Positions 10,724 through 20,156 of a stretch of DNA of 64,000 nt are shown here, piece by piece (position 1 is the first letter of the stretch; each line of letters begins with the position of its first letter). Source of the stretch: Mytilisepta virgata (taxonomy: Eukaryota > Mollusca > Bivalvia > Mytilida > Mytilidae); NCBI GenBank assembly GCA_028015205.1, contig CM051513.1:48054841-48118840 (forward strand), read 5' to 3'. The notes beneath the pieces were generated by a model that had not been told where the DNA came from, made no database searches, and worked only from the letters and a program-made list of their open reading frames with translations. The position numbers and the translations under genes were made by a program.

Positions 10724-10969
10724 TTGAAATCAAATTTATATTGTAAAGCAAACGAAAAAACTATCACCAGGTACCAGTTTCCCTATGTTTTAAAGAAAAC
10801 TGTTGCCTTTTTAGAATATAATCCTTCAGATATCAATACACATTCCTTACGTATAGGCGCAGAACCAAAGTCTTTTCTTGATGGTGTAAATGAAAATAGT
10901 ATCAAAGTAAAAGGTAGATGGGAATCATCTGCTTACAAAGGTTATATTAGAACTAACCTTATAGAGTAA
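10724..10969 (+). pseudogene. C-terminal fragment of DIRS tyrosine recombinase
   Basis: The 81-codon frame carries the C-terminal signature of tyrosine recombinases of DIRS-like retroelements: NTHSLRIGA (H-x-x-R, with the catalytic arginine), then KGRWESSAYKGYIR, holding the GRW motif and the nucleophile-region tyrosines. These enzymes integrate circular cDNA without a target duplication. The N-terminal part, with the first catalytic arginine, is missing. DIRS elements encode RT and recombinase, and both remnants lie in the same orientation 60 bp apart, so they came from one insertion. Confidence 0.7.
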
Positions 10970-11042
10970 TTAAACCTTATTTCAGAATACCTTAAAGAGA
11001 TTTTGGTAATTTGTGCTTCACTTGGATTGGACAAAAATGGTT

Positions 11043-11439
11043 TTAAGGATGCTCGCTGGTCATGTTTTGGTCTTTTTGTCAGATTTTCGGAATCCTCGGG
11101 CTTTATCCATTTCTTAAACATGAAATGTTTTGCCCATGAACCATACTTTTTCTTTTATAATTCAATCATATATACCTTAAAATGGTATTTGACAAAAATT
11201 TATGAAATCCTTTTTATTTTTTCATACATCTTTGAGAGACTGAAGTTGTCAATGCAAAGACAATGAAAAATCCAGAGAAAACCCATTTCCTGTAAATTTT
11301 CAAGGCCTTATAGCTCTAAAATGAGCACATGAACATATATTTTTTCTTGCTTATTTGTTTATTATTCATATGTTCTCTCAAACTAAAACACCTATTTCAA
11401 ATCCTATTTATTTCCTATTAGACCAGCGATCATCCTTAA
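11043..11439 (+). mobile_element. TTAA-flanked MITE, copy 1
   Basis: Ends TTAAGGATGCTCGCTGGTC and GACCAGCGATCATCCTTAA are inverted repeats with one mismatch over 19 bp, including TTAA at both ends. The interior resembles the copies at 41117-41488 (reverse) and 63485-63866 (same orientation). No transposase. TTAA at both ends would fit piggyBac-type insertion, although GG termini are not the usual piggyBac CC. Confidence 0.75.
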
Positions 11440-12660
11440 GTTGGTCTGGATAGGAATGTCATGTATAAAATGGATGAATTTGATAAGTTTGGTCAACACC
11501 ATTGTTAATTGAAGAGGTATAACTTTTGTTGTTGTTACTCAGTGTGGGGGGAAATGATACTGGTGAACCACCATATGAAATGTGTCTTGTCATTCTCTCA
11601 GAAGTTATTCAGCACTCACATTCGTGTGGTCAAGTATTTCACCAAAATTAGACCTAATTATGATAAAATTTGGAGGTTCTATAATATCATTAGGGAGCAA
11701 CCATTTGATTTTATGGGGGGGGTTTGATTCTGCCTAATTGTTTTCGTCAAATTTTGGTCCTAGATATTTTTTCGGGAGCTATTCCACCTACATTTTTATT
11801 TTCATTTAAACCCAAAAGGTCACAGGTCCTGCATTTTTTTTTCAAAACCTAAAAAATAATCATGTCTTTTTAATTGGGCAAAATCCTGTCCTATTTACAA
11901 TGTATCTCAAATTTGATCCTCCCCCCCCCCCCCCCCCTCCCCCGCGCACCACTCTTAAAAAAATCAAATGGTTCGAGCTATGGAAACTACTCGTGGGAGA
12001 CGAGAAGGTTGCGTTCATATTTACTTGAAATATGTGGTTCTGTGATCAAATATAGTTTTGAGGATAAGCATATCGGTCTTTTTAAAGGCAATGGAGTGCA
12101 CCTTTCTTTCATCGGCAAGGATATATTCTTAAATCAAATGCACGGTGCCCTAGAAATGTTTTTGAAATTTCCTAATTGTTTGGTTTTCCCTCACAATGAA
12201 TAATCAAGGGTGAAGGTTTGTTATTTACATGATATTATTAAAACGTTGTTTTAAATGATGTTGGTTGTGTTGAAATTGTTTTCAAGTTGATGTTGATATG
12301 ATTGAATATGTGTTGATTTCAGTTGTTAGATTTGTCATGCAATAAATTTAATGGCGGATTTCCAGTATTGCATCTAGATGCTCAACTGGAAATTTTGGCA
12401 AAATTTACCCCGTAGACCCAGGTATAACTTTGTTACTGACGGGTGCCCTTCAGTAACTTTATCGTCATCAAGTTGGTTGTGTTTCGTTGTTGAAAATAAA
12501 TGTCATGACAAATTTACAGCCAAATAATAAACCTTAATTCTATAATAATGTTGTGTTTAGCATTGACTATGCGAAAATAGTGGCCGAGGTTGAAGACCGA
12601 GTGCTTTGAAGATTCAGGTATGAATAATGATTTTTTAATATATGTTTAGTGGATGGGCAA
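11440..12660. other. Intergenic, nothing recognised; C17 run
   Basis: No gene or repeat boundary found. A run of 17 C lies at 11921-11937. A 109-codon plus frame (11874-12203) runs through the C-run and has a low-complexity proline stretch; I do not support it as a gene. Confidence 0.35.
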
Positions 12661-12667
12661 CACAAAC

Positions 12668-12950
12668 TTAAGAGGTTACAGAACACCAAAGGGAGTTAAT
12701 GAACTTTTAAAAATCAGTTTAACGTTTTATTCACATAATATTAGTAAAGAGAAATCAAGTTTGTCAATGATCAAAATTAGTGTTTGTCAAACTGCTATAA
12801 ATCCAATGAAATTATTCACGTAAATTGTGTGGTTCAAATTTCTTGAAATTTTTATATTTTTATCAACAGGTCAAAGGAAAAATTTCATCAAAATTTTATG
12901 AAAATTAAACTAGCCAAATTTATTTTAGTCAAAGTGTTGGGGACCCCCTT
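12668..12950 (+). repeat. Dispersed repeat, copy A
   Basis: About 280 bp from GGTTACAGAACACC to GTTGGGGACCCCCTTAA aligns at high similarity with 42714-42978 inside intron 5 of the F-box gene. No coding frame and no clear terminal repeats. Confidence 0.75.
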
Positions 12951-13180
12951 AATAAAAACCAAAATAACAATTCATGAGAAAAAGTAAAATGTACTTAAAT
13001 ATATATAATAATTGTTTAGTGATATATATTTATAGTTGCTATCGTTATTTATATGTATTCATATTGGAATGTACAATAATAAAATTTATGATTCTATATA
13101 TATATATTGTATATATATGGAATTAACAAATACATTTTGTATTCTGTATTACACCAGAAGTCTATTCTGTGATTTCTAGA

Positions 13181-13477
13181 CATAAACATGCAATATTTAT
13201 AATACCTTCAAATAGAAAAGGAAGCTAATCATTATTGATTATCTTTTAGTTATAGCAGGCCAACCACTTTTTTTGTAGAAATCTGGAGATGGGTTTTAAC
13301 ACTTTATATAGGGTATTGCACAATTTAAAAGGATGGGCATCAACTTTTTTTATGGAACAAAATTTAGCATGCACCGGCCCATTCCTCTGTAAATATTGAA
13401 CTGTCCCTAAAATCATTTTTGAAAGAAGGAAAATATTTCACTAAGGAGAGACGGATTTAATAGTTAAATAATACCTA
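13181..13477 (+). repeat. Left part of split host segment (unit A)
   Basis: Sequence from CATAAACAT to the ACCTA at 13473-13477 aligns with 28037-28312 (for example CCTTCAAATAGAAAAGGAAG and AAATTTAGCATGCACCGGCC). The rest of unit A resumes at 27375 after the nested transposons. Confidence 0.75.
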
Positions 13478-13794
13478 CAGGGGCGGATCCAGAGGGGCGA
13501 CATATCTTCTTTTTGGTTAACGTCACAGAAGCTTATGTATCTTCCGAAAAATTGAAAGTAATTATTATATTTTTACTGCTGTTGTCATGTTGTAGAACTA
13601 AATGTCAGGATCTGGTCCTCCGTGGTCTCTGTGCATGATTAGTGATTGTAAGAAAGAAGATCAATACACCTAAGGAGCAAACCAAAAAACACAATCCATT
13701 ACATCTAGACCGACAAGCCGGGAAGGAAAATGAACAACCACAAACACAACAAATAAACACTGAAAACTAGAAAACAATGAACAACACAAACTCC

Positions 13795-13990
13795 TATAAA
13801 ACCAGAAGTGAACTCAGGTGCTTAGGAAGGGTAAGCAGGTTCCTGTTCCATATACGACACCCGTCATGAAAGTCAATTCGCCATCCGGTGGTAGTCACAA
13901 TTCGGTGGAGGTGCTTGAAATGTTACCACAGTGGGAACAGGTCCAACATCATCTTCGATATTCGTGATGAAGACCGTAACATTTCCTAAG
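13795..13990 (-). mobile_element. Decayed RT-element fragment
   Basis: On the minus strand this matches the 3' part of the element fragment at 56025-56190, for example GGTCTTCATCACGAAT and CACTGTGGTAACATTT. It is non-coding now and lies inside the CAGGGGCG transposon. Confidence 0.5.
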
Positions 13991-14660
13991 TGATGAAATC
14001 AACTTATCCCTGATTGAAAAACGTACCATGAGCGAATTGAAAAGGGGACCCAAATTAAGTAATTAGACTTTCAATAATTAATAATTTTGTTTCGTCAAAA
14101 ATGTCATGCAAAATCACTGAAAGATGGCAGTTTTAAAGTTCAAAATATAATGATTGAAGTGGCTGCATTTTCGGTAACCAGTGCAGTTTGGATTCTTTGA
14201 CGTTACATGTATCAAATTTCAAAATGGATCTCAAACTTTTGTTCTTTTACACGGCCACCGAGGTGCTAAAAACAATCAACTGAAAGAAGAAATTTTTTGA
14301 CAATTATTAATATCTTCACGTTTTAAATAAAATAAATGACAATTTATTAAATTAAAGGTTTTAAATCTATATTTCAGAAGTCTCACTGATATAAATATTA
14401 TTTAAAAAATGTTGATGTACCTCTCATATGTCGGAACAGTTTAAACAATTCATGGTAGTAAAGATTTTTTAGATATTGTAAATGCCCATTTGTACTAACA
14501 ACACACTTAAGATATTTTTACTTACCAAATATATTAATTTAAAAAATCAGATAGACATCTTTTAATAATCTTTTGTTTGTGTTTAAAACAATACACGTCC
14601 GCTAACAATGAATCAATAAGTAATTAGCCATTGTATAAGAAGGGTACATGGTCAATTAAA

Positions 14661-14932
14661 CAGGGGCGGGTCCAGGTGAGGGCTAATGGGCGTACGCCCC
14701 CCCCCCCTTTTCAAAAAAAAAAAGAATTCGGCATAAAAAATATCAAACCCTAGCTGACACTTTAACTATAAAATATACATGCTTCAAGTCAGGAACCGTT
14801 ACATTAGTGCATTTAACAATTATTTTATGTTTTTTAGCAAAAAAAAAAGGTCCAAAAAATTTTTCGCCTCTCTCCGCTCGGCAAAATTTTTATTATACGC
14901 CCCCCCTTTCAAATATCCTGGAAACGCCCCTG
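14661..14932. mobile_element. 272-bp CAGGGGCG MITE with TSD TTAAA
   Basis: Ends CAGGGGCGGGTCCAGG and CCTGGAAACGCCCCTG are imperfect inverted repeats, flanked by TTAAA at 14656-14660 and 14933-14937. The same family lies inverted at 59129-59439, sharing the GTAACGGTTCCTGA-type interior. It is nested within the larger CAGGGGCG transposon. Confidence 0.8.
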
Positions 14933-15213
14933 TTAAACACTTGCAAATCTTCAAGGGGCACTGGTGGAAAATTAATTTTACTTTCTTCACTGTCATACAT
15001 TTCCATCTCATTAACTCTTATCTTTATTATCAGATTTGTAAAAAGTTACATACATGTTAATTTTCACAACTAGCTGGCAATCAACCATTACAATAGATAA
15101 CATGTTATAGTCACTTTCTTAAAATTTGGCTTTCGTAATTATGACCATGTTCAACGATGTGAAGCTTTGTATCTAGTAATTGTACATATAATTTTTTTTT
15201 TTTGGTGACCTCA

Positions 15214-17190
15214 TGTAACGAAAGCGGGGTTTACCCTGATCTGGGTCCGGCCTGCGCTTTCGCTCCAGGACTTCAGACAACAAAGTTGTAACTAGTTAAA
15301 TATCCATCAAGTATTAACGTAAATTCAAACCGAAGTTCACCAAAATATTTAAATATGCCCGCCACTAAATTTCAATATAAATTATAACCTAAGATATTTA
15401 TTTTCTAACCCGCTCTGTAATTTATATCATACTAGTCAATAAGCATGAAGCATACAAGTTAAGTCAATGATGTTGCATTTCTAAATGTATGTAGTCAATG
15501 AAACTGTATATTTTAGGAGAAGAGTTAATAAAGCACTATGTGAACTCGTGAAAAGTCAATGAAGTTCTACACTTTATGTGATATGAAACACCTCACATAT
15601 ACTATACTCTCTCATGTACACAGACGGACAGACTTCAAATAAGCATGAGCAACAACAAGCTCGAAGGGCTAACCAGATGTAATTTACAATACTCAACTCT
15701 ATATTTCATATATAACACCGTGGAAAATATTCACAGACAGATTTACAGAATATGAGCAAAAGTAGCTCACTCGAGCGCATGTGCCTGCCCGGGTACAATG
15801 CAATCTGAAAATAAACAGTTCCTATGTTAACCTGAGTCGACAGACAGACAGACCCTAAGAAGTGTGTCAACAAACAATGTAAACGTACAGCTCAAAGGGG
15901 GCACTTCAAGCTAAAACCTAAATAAATTTGATAACATCTTTTGAATTCTTTTCATCAAAGTTCAGGAACAAGACCAAAATATACCATGAATTTCCTATCA
16001 ATATAATCTGCCTTTTATTCAAGTAAATTTTAACCTAAACTAGTTCAATTCGAACTCAAGATTCCACTCGCCAATTTCTATAAATAAATATCTAATTTTG
16101 ACACTTCTGACTAATGGATTTGATAGAATCAAATCAGGGAAAATTCAACACCAGATGACCTTCAAACTGGGGAGATAACTGGCATAAGTAATCAAGATGT
16201 TTACATGATACAATTTATTAACAAGACCAACAAATATTTATTACAATCAATACTGTGTTTTAATAATCTGAATCTTTACAAGTTCTTCAGTTTTGTTTAT
16301 GTTAACATAGTGTCTGACCTGTGTCAATTTCAGTGTAAACTTAATTTATAAATAGAACAGGATACCAGTCAAAGTTTCCGGCTTGCTCCTTTTAAACTCG
16401 TTATAACAAATCAGGCCCAATCGCAATTCTGTAAAATATCTTTATCTCACAAAAAACGAATTTGTCCCAAAAGTTTTCAACCTGTAGTAAATTATTTATT
16501 AACCGTCAAATACAGGTAGTGTGCCAAACAGACGAAAACTAACCTTATTCAATCTGATGCGAACTACCCAAAAAGCTTCATCCTAAATATTCGGATTAAA
16601 TACGCGCTATAACACTTGAAAAATTCACCGACAAATGCCTAAATTCTCCACATGCCTCGATGCATATAAATATTAAGACAACGCGGCCATTACCTTTCGT
16701 AAATCACATTGGAGCAAGCCTGAAACTTTAAATTACGAGCCAAATATTTTACCAGGGGACATTTTCTTACCAGACAACGGTTCCACAGCCGTCAAATAAA
16801 TTTAAAGGTAGCAAAACTACGCGTTGGAGGGAGCCACCCCCTAAATTTTCAAGAAAATCACGACTGTACCTCCTTTCAGTTCTAAATCCTGGTCCAGAAT
16901 GCCATGCTAGCAGACAACCGCCTGCACGGACTTTTCAACCGCGGGAAACAATTTAAGCCTTCTGATTGGTCAAAACATCAAAAATACTTTTATTGGACCA
17001 AATTAATAAAACGGGGCTGAAAAACGGAGGAGAACGGGAAATGTAATATTTGTGAAATAAATTTTTATAAACAGATCGGCAAAACTTAAAATAATACAAA
17101 AATAACAAAACTAATAAACAAATAAAAATAATTGAATGGTAAAAAAAATAAATCTGTTGAAAAAAATAAAACCAAGTCTCAAACGTTACA
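15214..17190 (-). repeat. 3' LTR of the Gypsy element
   Basis: 1,977 bp. Each stretch I compared matches the other LTR at a constant offset of 10,119 with no difference seen. The terminal 7 bp form the inverted repeat TGTAACG/CGTTACA. A 97-codon frame crossing its edge is not supported as a gene. Confidence 0.95.
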
Positions 17191-17204
17191 TTACCCCCCT
17201 CCCT
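17191..17204 (-). other. Polypurine tract
   Basis: On the sense (minus) strand AGGGAGGGGGG followed by TAA directly precedes the 3' LTR TGTAACG. This is the plus-strand primer position of LTR elements. Confidence 0.8.
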
Positions 17205-17502
17205 ATCCGCAAGATATGTCCTCATATCATAGTGTTCCATCGGCATATTATTATTAGTTATATCCCTCCTTGCTTGACAACTGTGGAAACGTCGTGTTAT
17301 TCAATGCAGCAAAACAGTCATTGAATATCTTATAATACAATTCCAACTACAATTACATAAATATAAAAAAAATACTGCAGTCGGAAGAAAAAAAAAAAAT
17401 TACTCCACATTTATATTGGTACCAACCAACCACTCCATAAAAAAAATCAGTTTAAAAACAATTTCAAGTTATGCCAATCTCAGTCTTATTTTCAAAGTGT
17501 AA

Positions 17503-18081
17503 TTAGTTTGACAGTCGTCTTAACGCATATAAAGCAGCTCTCTTCAGGTCATAATAATAAGACTTTTGTTTTGATTTTTGAAGATGAATTCCATCTCCTG
17601 AAAGACAATGTATCTAACAAGTTCTTTTTGGGTTCCAAAATTTAACTGACGACGCAAAAGTGTTAGCAACTAATCTACTGATTGCAAAGTTAACCTGAGA
17701 CCTTCGAGCAGTGTATAAAGCAGGAGAAGTCCTACATACCAATCTATGAAATAATTTCACAACTATAATCTGCTGAACCCCTCTATCTAATAAAACTCTT
17801 AGAAGATGTTCAAAATTAATCATAAAAGTATTCAAATTGAAATCTTTACTATCAATATCATTGCCACCCACTTGTAAAATCACAACATCAGGGTGAATAA
17901 CGTCCAATAACCCTTCTGACAATAATTTATCTGTCAATTTTATAACATTAAAACCACCTTTTCCATACAAAAATCCATTAACCCAGGAAATATTATAATT
18001 AACTGGCAAATTATTTGTTCTACAATATTCTCCTAACCTTCTTATATAACTATGACCAATTGTTACAACCATTGGATTCAT
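17503..18081 (-). CDS. SGNH/GDSL-hydrolase-like ORF in the Gypsy element, one in-frame stop
   Basis: ATG at 18081 opens a 155-codon frame stopped by TAG at 17614-17616. The same frame then continues 36 codons to TAA at 17503-17505. Motifs match SGNH hydrolases: block I VVTIGHSYIRRL with serine 11, a glycine block GKGGFN near 40-45, block III LQVGGNDID with N74, and block V SGDGIHL with D163 and H166. Block V lies only in the part after the TAG. Such enzymes cleave esters; the substrate here is unknown. The ORF is in the sense orientation between pol and the PPT, where env genes sit in retroviruses. SGNH/esterase domains are known in ORF1 of CR1-type LINEs and, as I recall, in Ngaro-type retroelements, but I know of none as standard in Ty3/Gypsy. 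The stop could be mutation, readthrough or sequence error. Confidence 0.7.
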
Positions 18082-18167
18082 TTCAATATTTTATATTAAC
18101 CTCTCACTTATTGTACTAAGTTAATTTAATCTAATTTGTTACAGAGCTATATCTAAAATTCAGCAAC

Positions 18168-18190
18168 CCTGAAAAATAAATTAAAAAAAT
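18168..18190 (-). promoter_or_regulatory. Candidate 3' splice site upstream of SGNH ORF
   Basis: On the minus strand TTTTTTTAATTTATTTTTCAG is followed by GGTTGC, with AG at 18169-18170. It is a strong pyrimidine-rich acceptor 87 nt upstream of the SGNH ATG. It would allow the ORF to be expressed from a spliced subgenomic RNA in the way env genes are. Confidence 0.5.
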
Positions 18191-18959
18191 TATAAGTATT
18201 TTTGTTACCTAATATGTAAATTTTGTTATATGAAAAAAAAATTAGGTATATTTATGCCTGTTTCTATAACCATTTCTGATGATTAAATTTTTATACATAA
18301 TATCAATAAATTTGCAAAAATAAAAATGTCCTTCTTGATTTAGCACTCAATCCAAACAAAAGTTCTTTCTCCCAAAATAAGTATACGGCCAAACGAATAG
18401 GAATTCCAGCATTACCATCGTTGGAAGCTAAACTTGTTTAAAATTCTAGGCGGTTCATCTTCGGATGACATCTAACAGAATTATTTTCATTCAGGCACAG
18501 GAAAACGGACTTTAGTAAACTGCAAATGACAGGTTTTACTCGTATAATTAAGCCATACAAGACTCTAAAGTTGTGTAAATCATCAGGAAATTCCCTTCAT
18601 CTTGAACTCGAAACTATGTATAAAGTTCAATTTAATCAGCACATATTAAGACCTAAATGTACTTTAGTTGCACCTGGTATAATGCATTTCCATTCATAAA
18701 ATGGACACACAAATCTCAAGTCTCTCTGACAATACTCATTTAAGTTGAGCTCAAACAAGTATTATAACATGTAAAAAATGTCAGTACTCCAGCTTTAGTA
18801 ACTGTTTACTACATTGGACATAACTATCACTGTTGATTAGTAGAAGTTTGAAAAGTTCATAAAGAATCCGATTTTCCGTCATCTTAATCTTCACTCAGTA
18901 ATCCAGAGATAAAGTTCCATACAGTAATAATGAAAATAATCCTCAACATGTAATCTTGA
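18191..18959 (-). other. Gypsy 3' region, no gene seen
   Basis: AT-rich internal sequence of the retrotransposon without a recognisable frame. Confidence 0.4.
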
Positions 18960-19163
18960 TCATCCAGATACTTTAGGCAATCGCACAAATTCTATGTTAC
19001 CCTGAAGATACGGAAAATGGCAACAATAGTTCCATGGTTCATCAACGGGCGTAGACGGATAAGGGGAGACAACCACGATCCACCAAGCTCTACTCCAACG
19101 TTGTAAACCACGAATGAGTGCCAAATCCCTATCACCCTTAATTATTTTTTTTTTTAAACACAT
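18960..19163 (-). CDS. Unrecognised 67-codon ORF in Gypsy 3' region
   Basis: A minus-strand frame with coding-like composition, richer in G+C than its surroundings: GDRDLALIRGLQRWSRAWW, then PYPSTPVDEPWNYC. It starts at an ATG and stops at TGA (18960-18962). It lies between pol and the SGNH ORF in the same orientation. It may be a small accessory protein, an exon joined to the SGNH frame, or the residue of a longer decayed ORF. No family recognised. Confidence 0.35.
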   Translation of the reverse strand: MCLKKKIIKGDRDLALIRGLQRWSRAWWIVVVSPYPSTPVDEPWNYCCHFPYLQGNIEFVRLPKVSG

Positions 19164-19241
19164 TATAAATAGAATGAGGGTTTAGCCAAAAAATTAAAAT
19201 AAATTACCATTATATATTTACTTCAAATTCAGTACACAATT

Positions 19242-19464
19242 TTTTTTTTTTTTTTATTTTTTTTTTTTTTTTTTAATAGCAAAAATCAAACTTCAAATCT
19301 TTTAATATAAAATTTTAACTTTTCTTAATTTTCAAATAAGAAACCCTCTCTCTTTACATTACAGATCTTAATTAAAATATATGCATTTTTCAGGTTCAAT
19401 ACACTATATGTATATTATTTTCTCTACCCAAGATTTTATTTTTATGTTGTATTCTATACACAAG

Positions 19465-19491
<27 letters not shown>
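19242..19491. repeat. Two long T tracts (A on element sense strand)
   Basis: Near-pure T runs at about 19242-19275 and 19465-19490. On the element's sense strand they are poly(A)-like tracts lying 3' of pol and 5' of the small ORF and the SGNH ORF. Confidence 0.7.
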
Positions 19492-19495
<4 letters not shown>

Positions 19496-19499
19496 AAAA

Positions 19500-20156
19500 T
19501 TTAAAGTCTGACCTGGGATGTACCAACTTTTAAAAACATTAACTTAAATCACCAACAAAGGCATTTAAATTTATCACTAAAAAACTTCAATTTTTACATA
19601 GTTAATCGGGAACTTGTGTTGAACACCGGGCAATTTTGGCCACACAATGCGAACACAAGACCCAATCATCTAGGGACAATTTTAAAAAGAAAAAATACTA
19701 CAAGACCAAGTATGTCTCGTATAATCAAATATTTACAATTCCAAACATTCATTTCTGACACCAAAATATTCAGAAACTTGCATGTGAATTCCACATGGGG
19801 AACCCAAAATAGTAAAAACATTCAAATAATCACATCCCAGGCAAACCACTGTCATGTTACTTCAAATATTGCATACTTCATATATACACAAAAAAAAAAT
19901 CCTTCAAAATGTGGAGTTTACATTTGTATAATGGAGTGGTGGTGGCAACAATAACTATTATACACAAATATTTAAAACAATACAAAAACAAGACCAACGA
20001 GACATGATTCTGGACCACTGACTCGGAGTCGTACTCTTTTTAAATGTTTTTAAAATTCTTTAAAAATATTCTACAATATGGCTTTTAAAAAAATTCAGTT
20101 TTCATAAATGTTAATTTGAAAGTCTGAAAAGCTAAAACTTTATACTATATTTTGAA
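19500..20156 (-). other. Gypsy sequence after pol stop, no gene seen
   Basis: Untranslated internal sequence. A plus-strand frame at 19616-19954 is antisense and has no recognisable content. Confidence 0.4.

Larger units (their letters stand above)
13478..15213. mobile_element. CAGGGGCG-ended DNA transposon, left portion
   Basis: Begins CAGGGGCGGATCCAG at 13478 directly after ACCTA. Its other end, CTAAATCCGCCACTG, is at 27374, followed by ACCTA at 27375-27379. The two ends are inverted repeats, and the 5-bp duplication is perfect. Excluding the Gypsy element the transposon is about 1.8 kb. It carries no transposase that I can read and contains a decayed RT-element fragment and a nested MITE. 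TIR type plus 5-bp TSD suggests the hAT5 group. Confidence 0.7.

Noticed and set aside
11874..12203. 109-codon plus frame
   Set aside because: Includes a proline run from the C17 homopolymer and has no recognisable domain or splice sites.
16953..17246. 97-codon minus frame, and its twin at 27072-27314
   Set aside because: They lie in the two LTRs, are AT-driven (F/Y/L/I-rich) and start at different flanking sequence; no protein family is evident.
17503..18081. Env glycoprotein in the Gypsy element
   Set aside because: The ORF has no signal peptide, transmembrane segment or furin-like site and instead shows SGNH hydrolase blocks.
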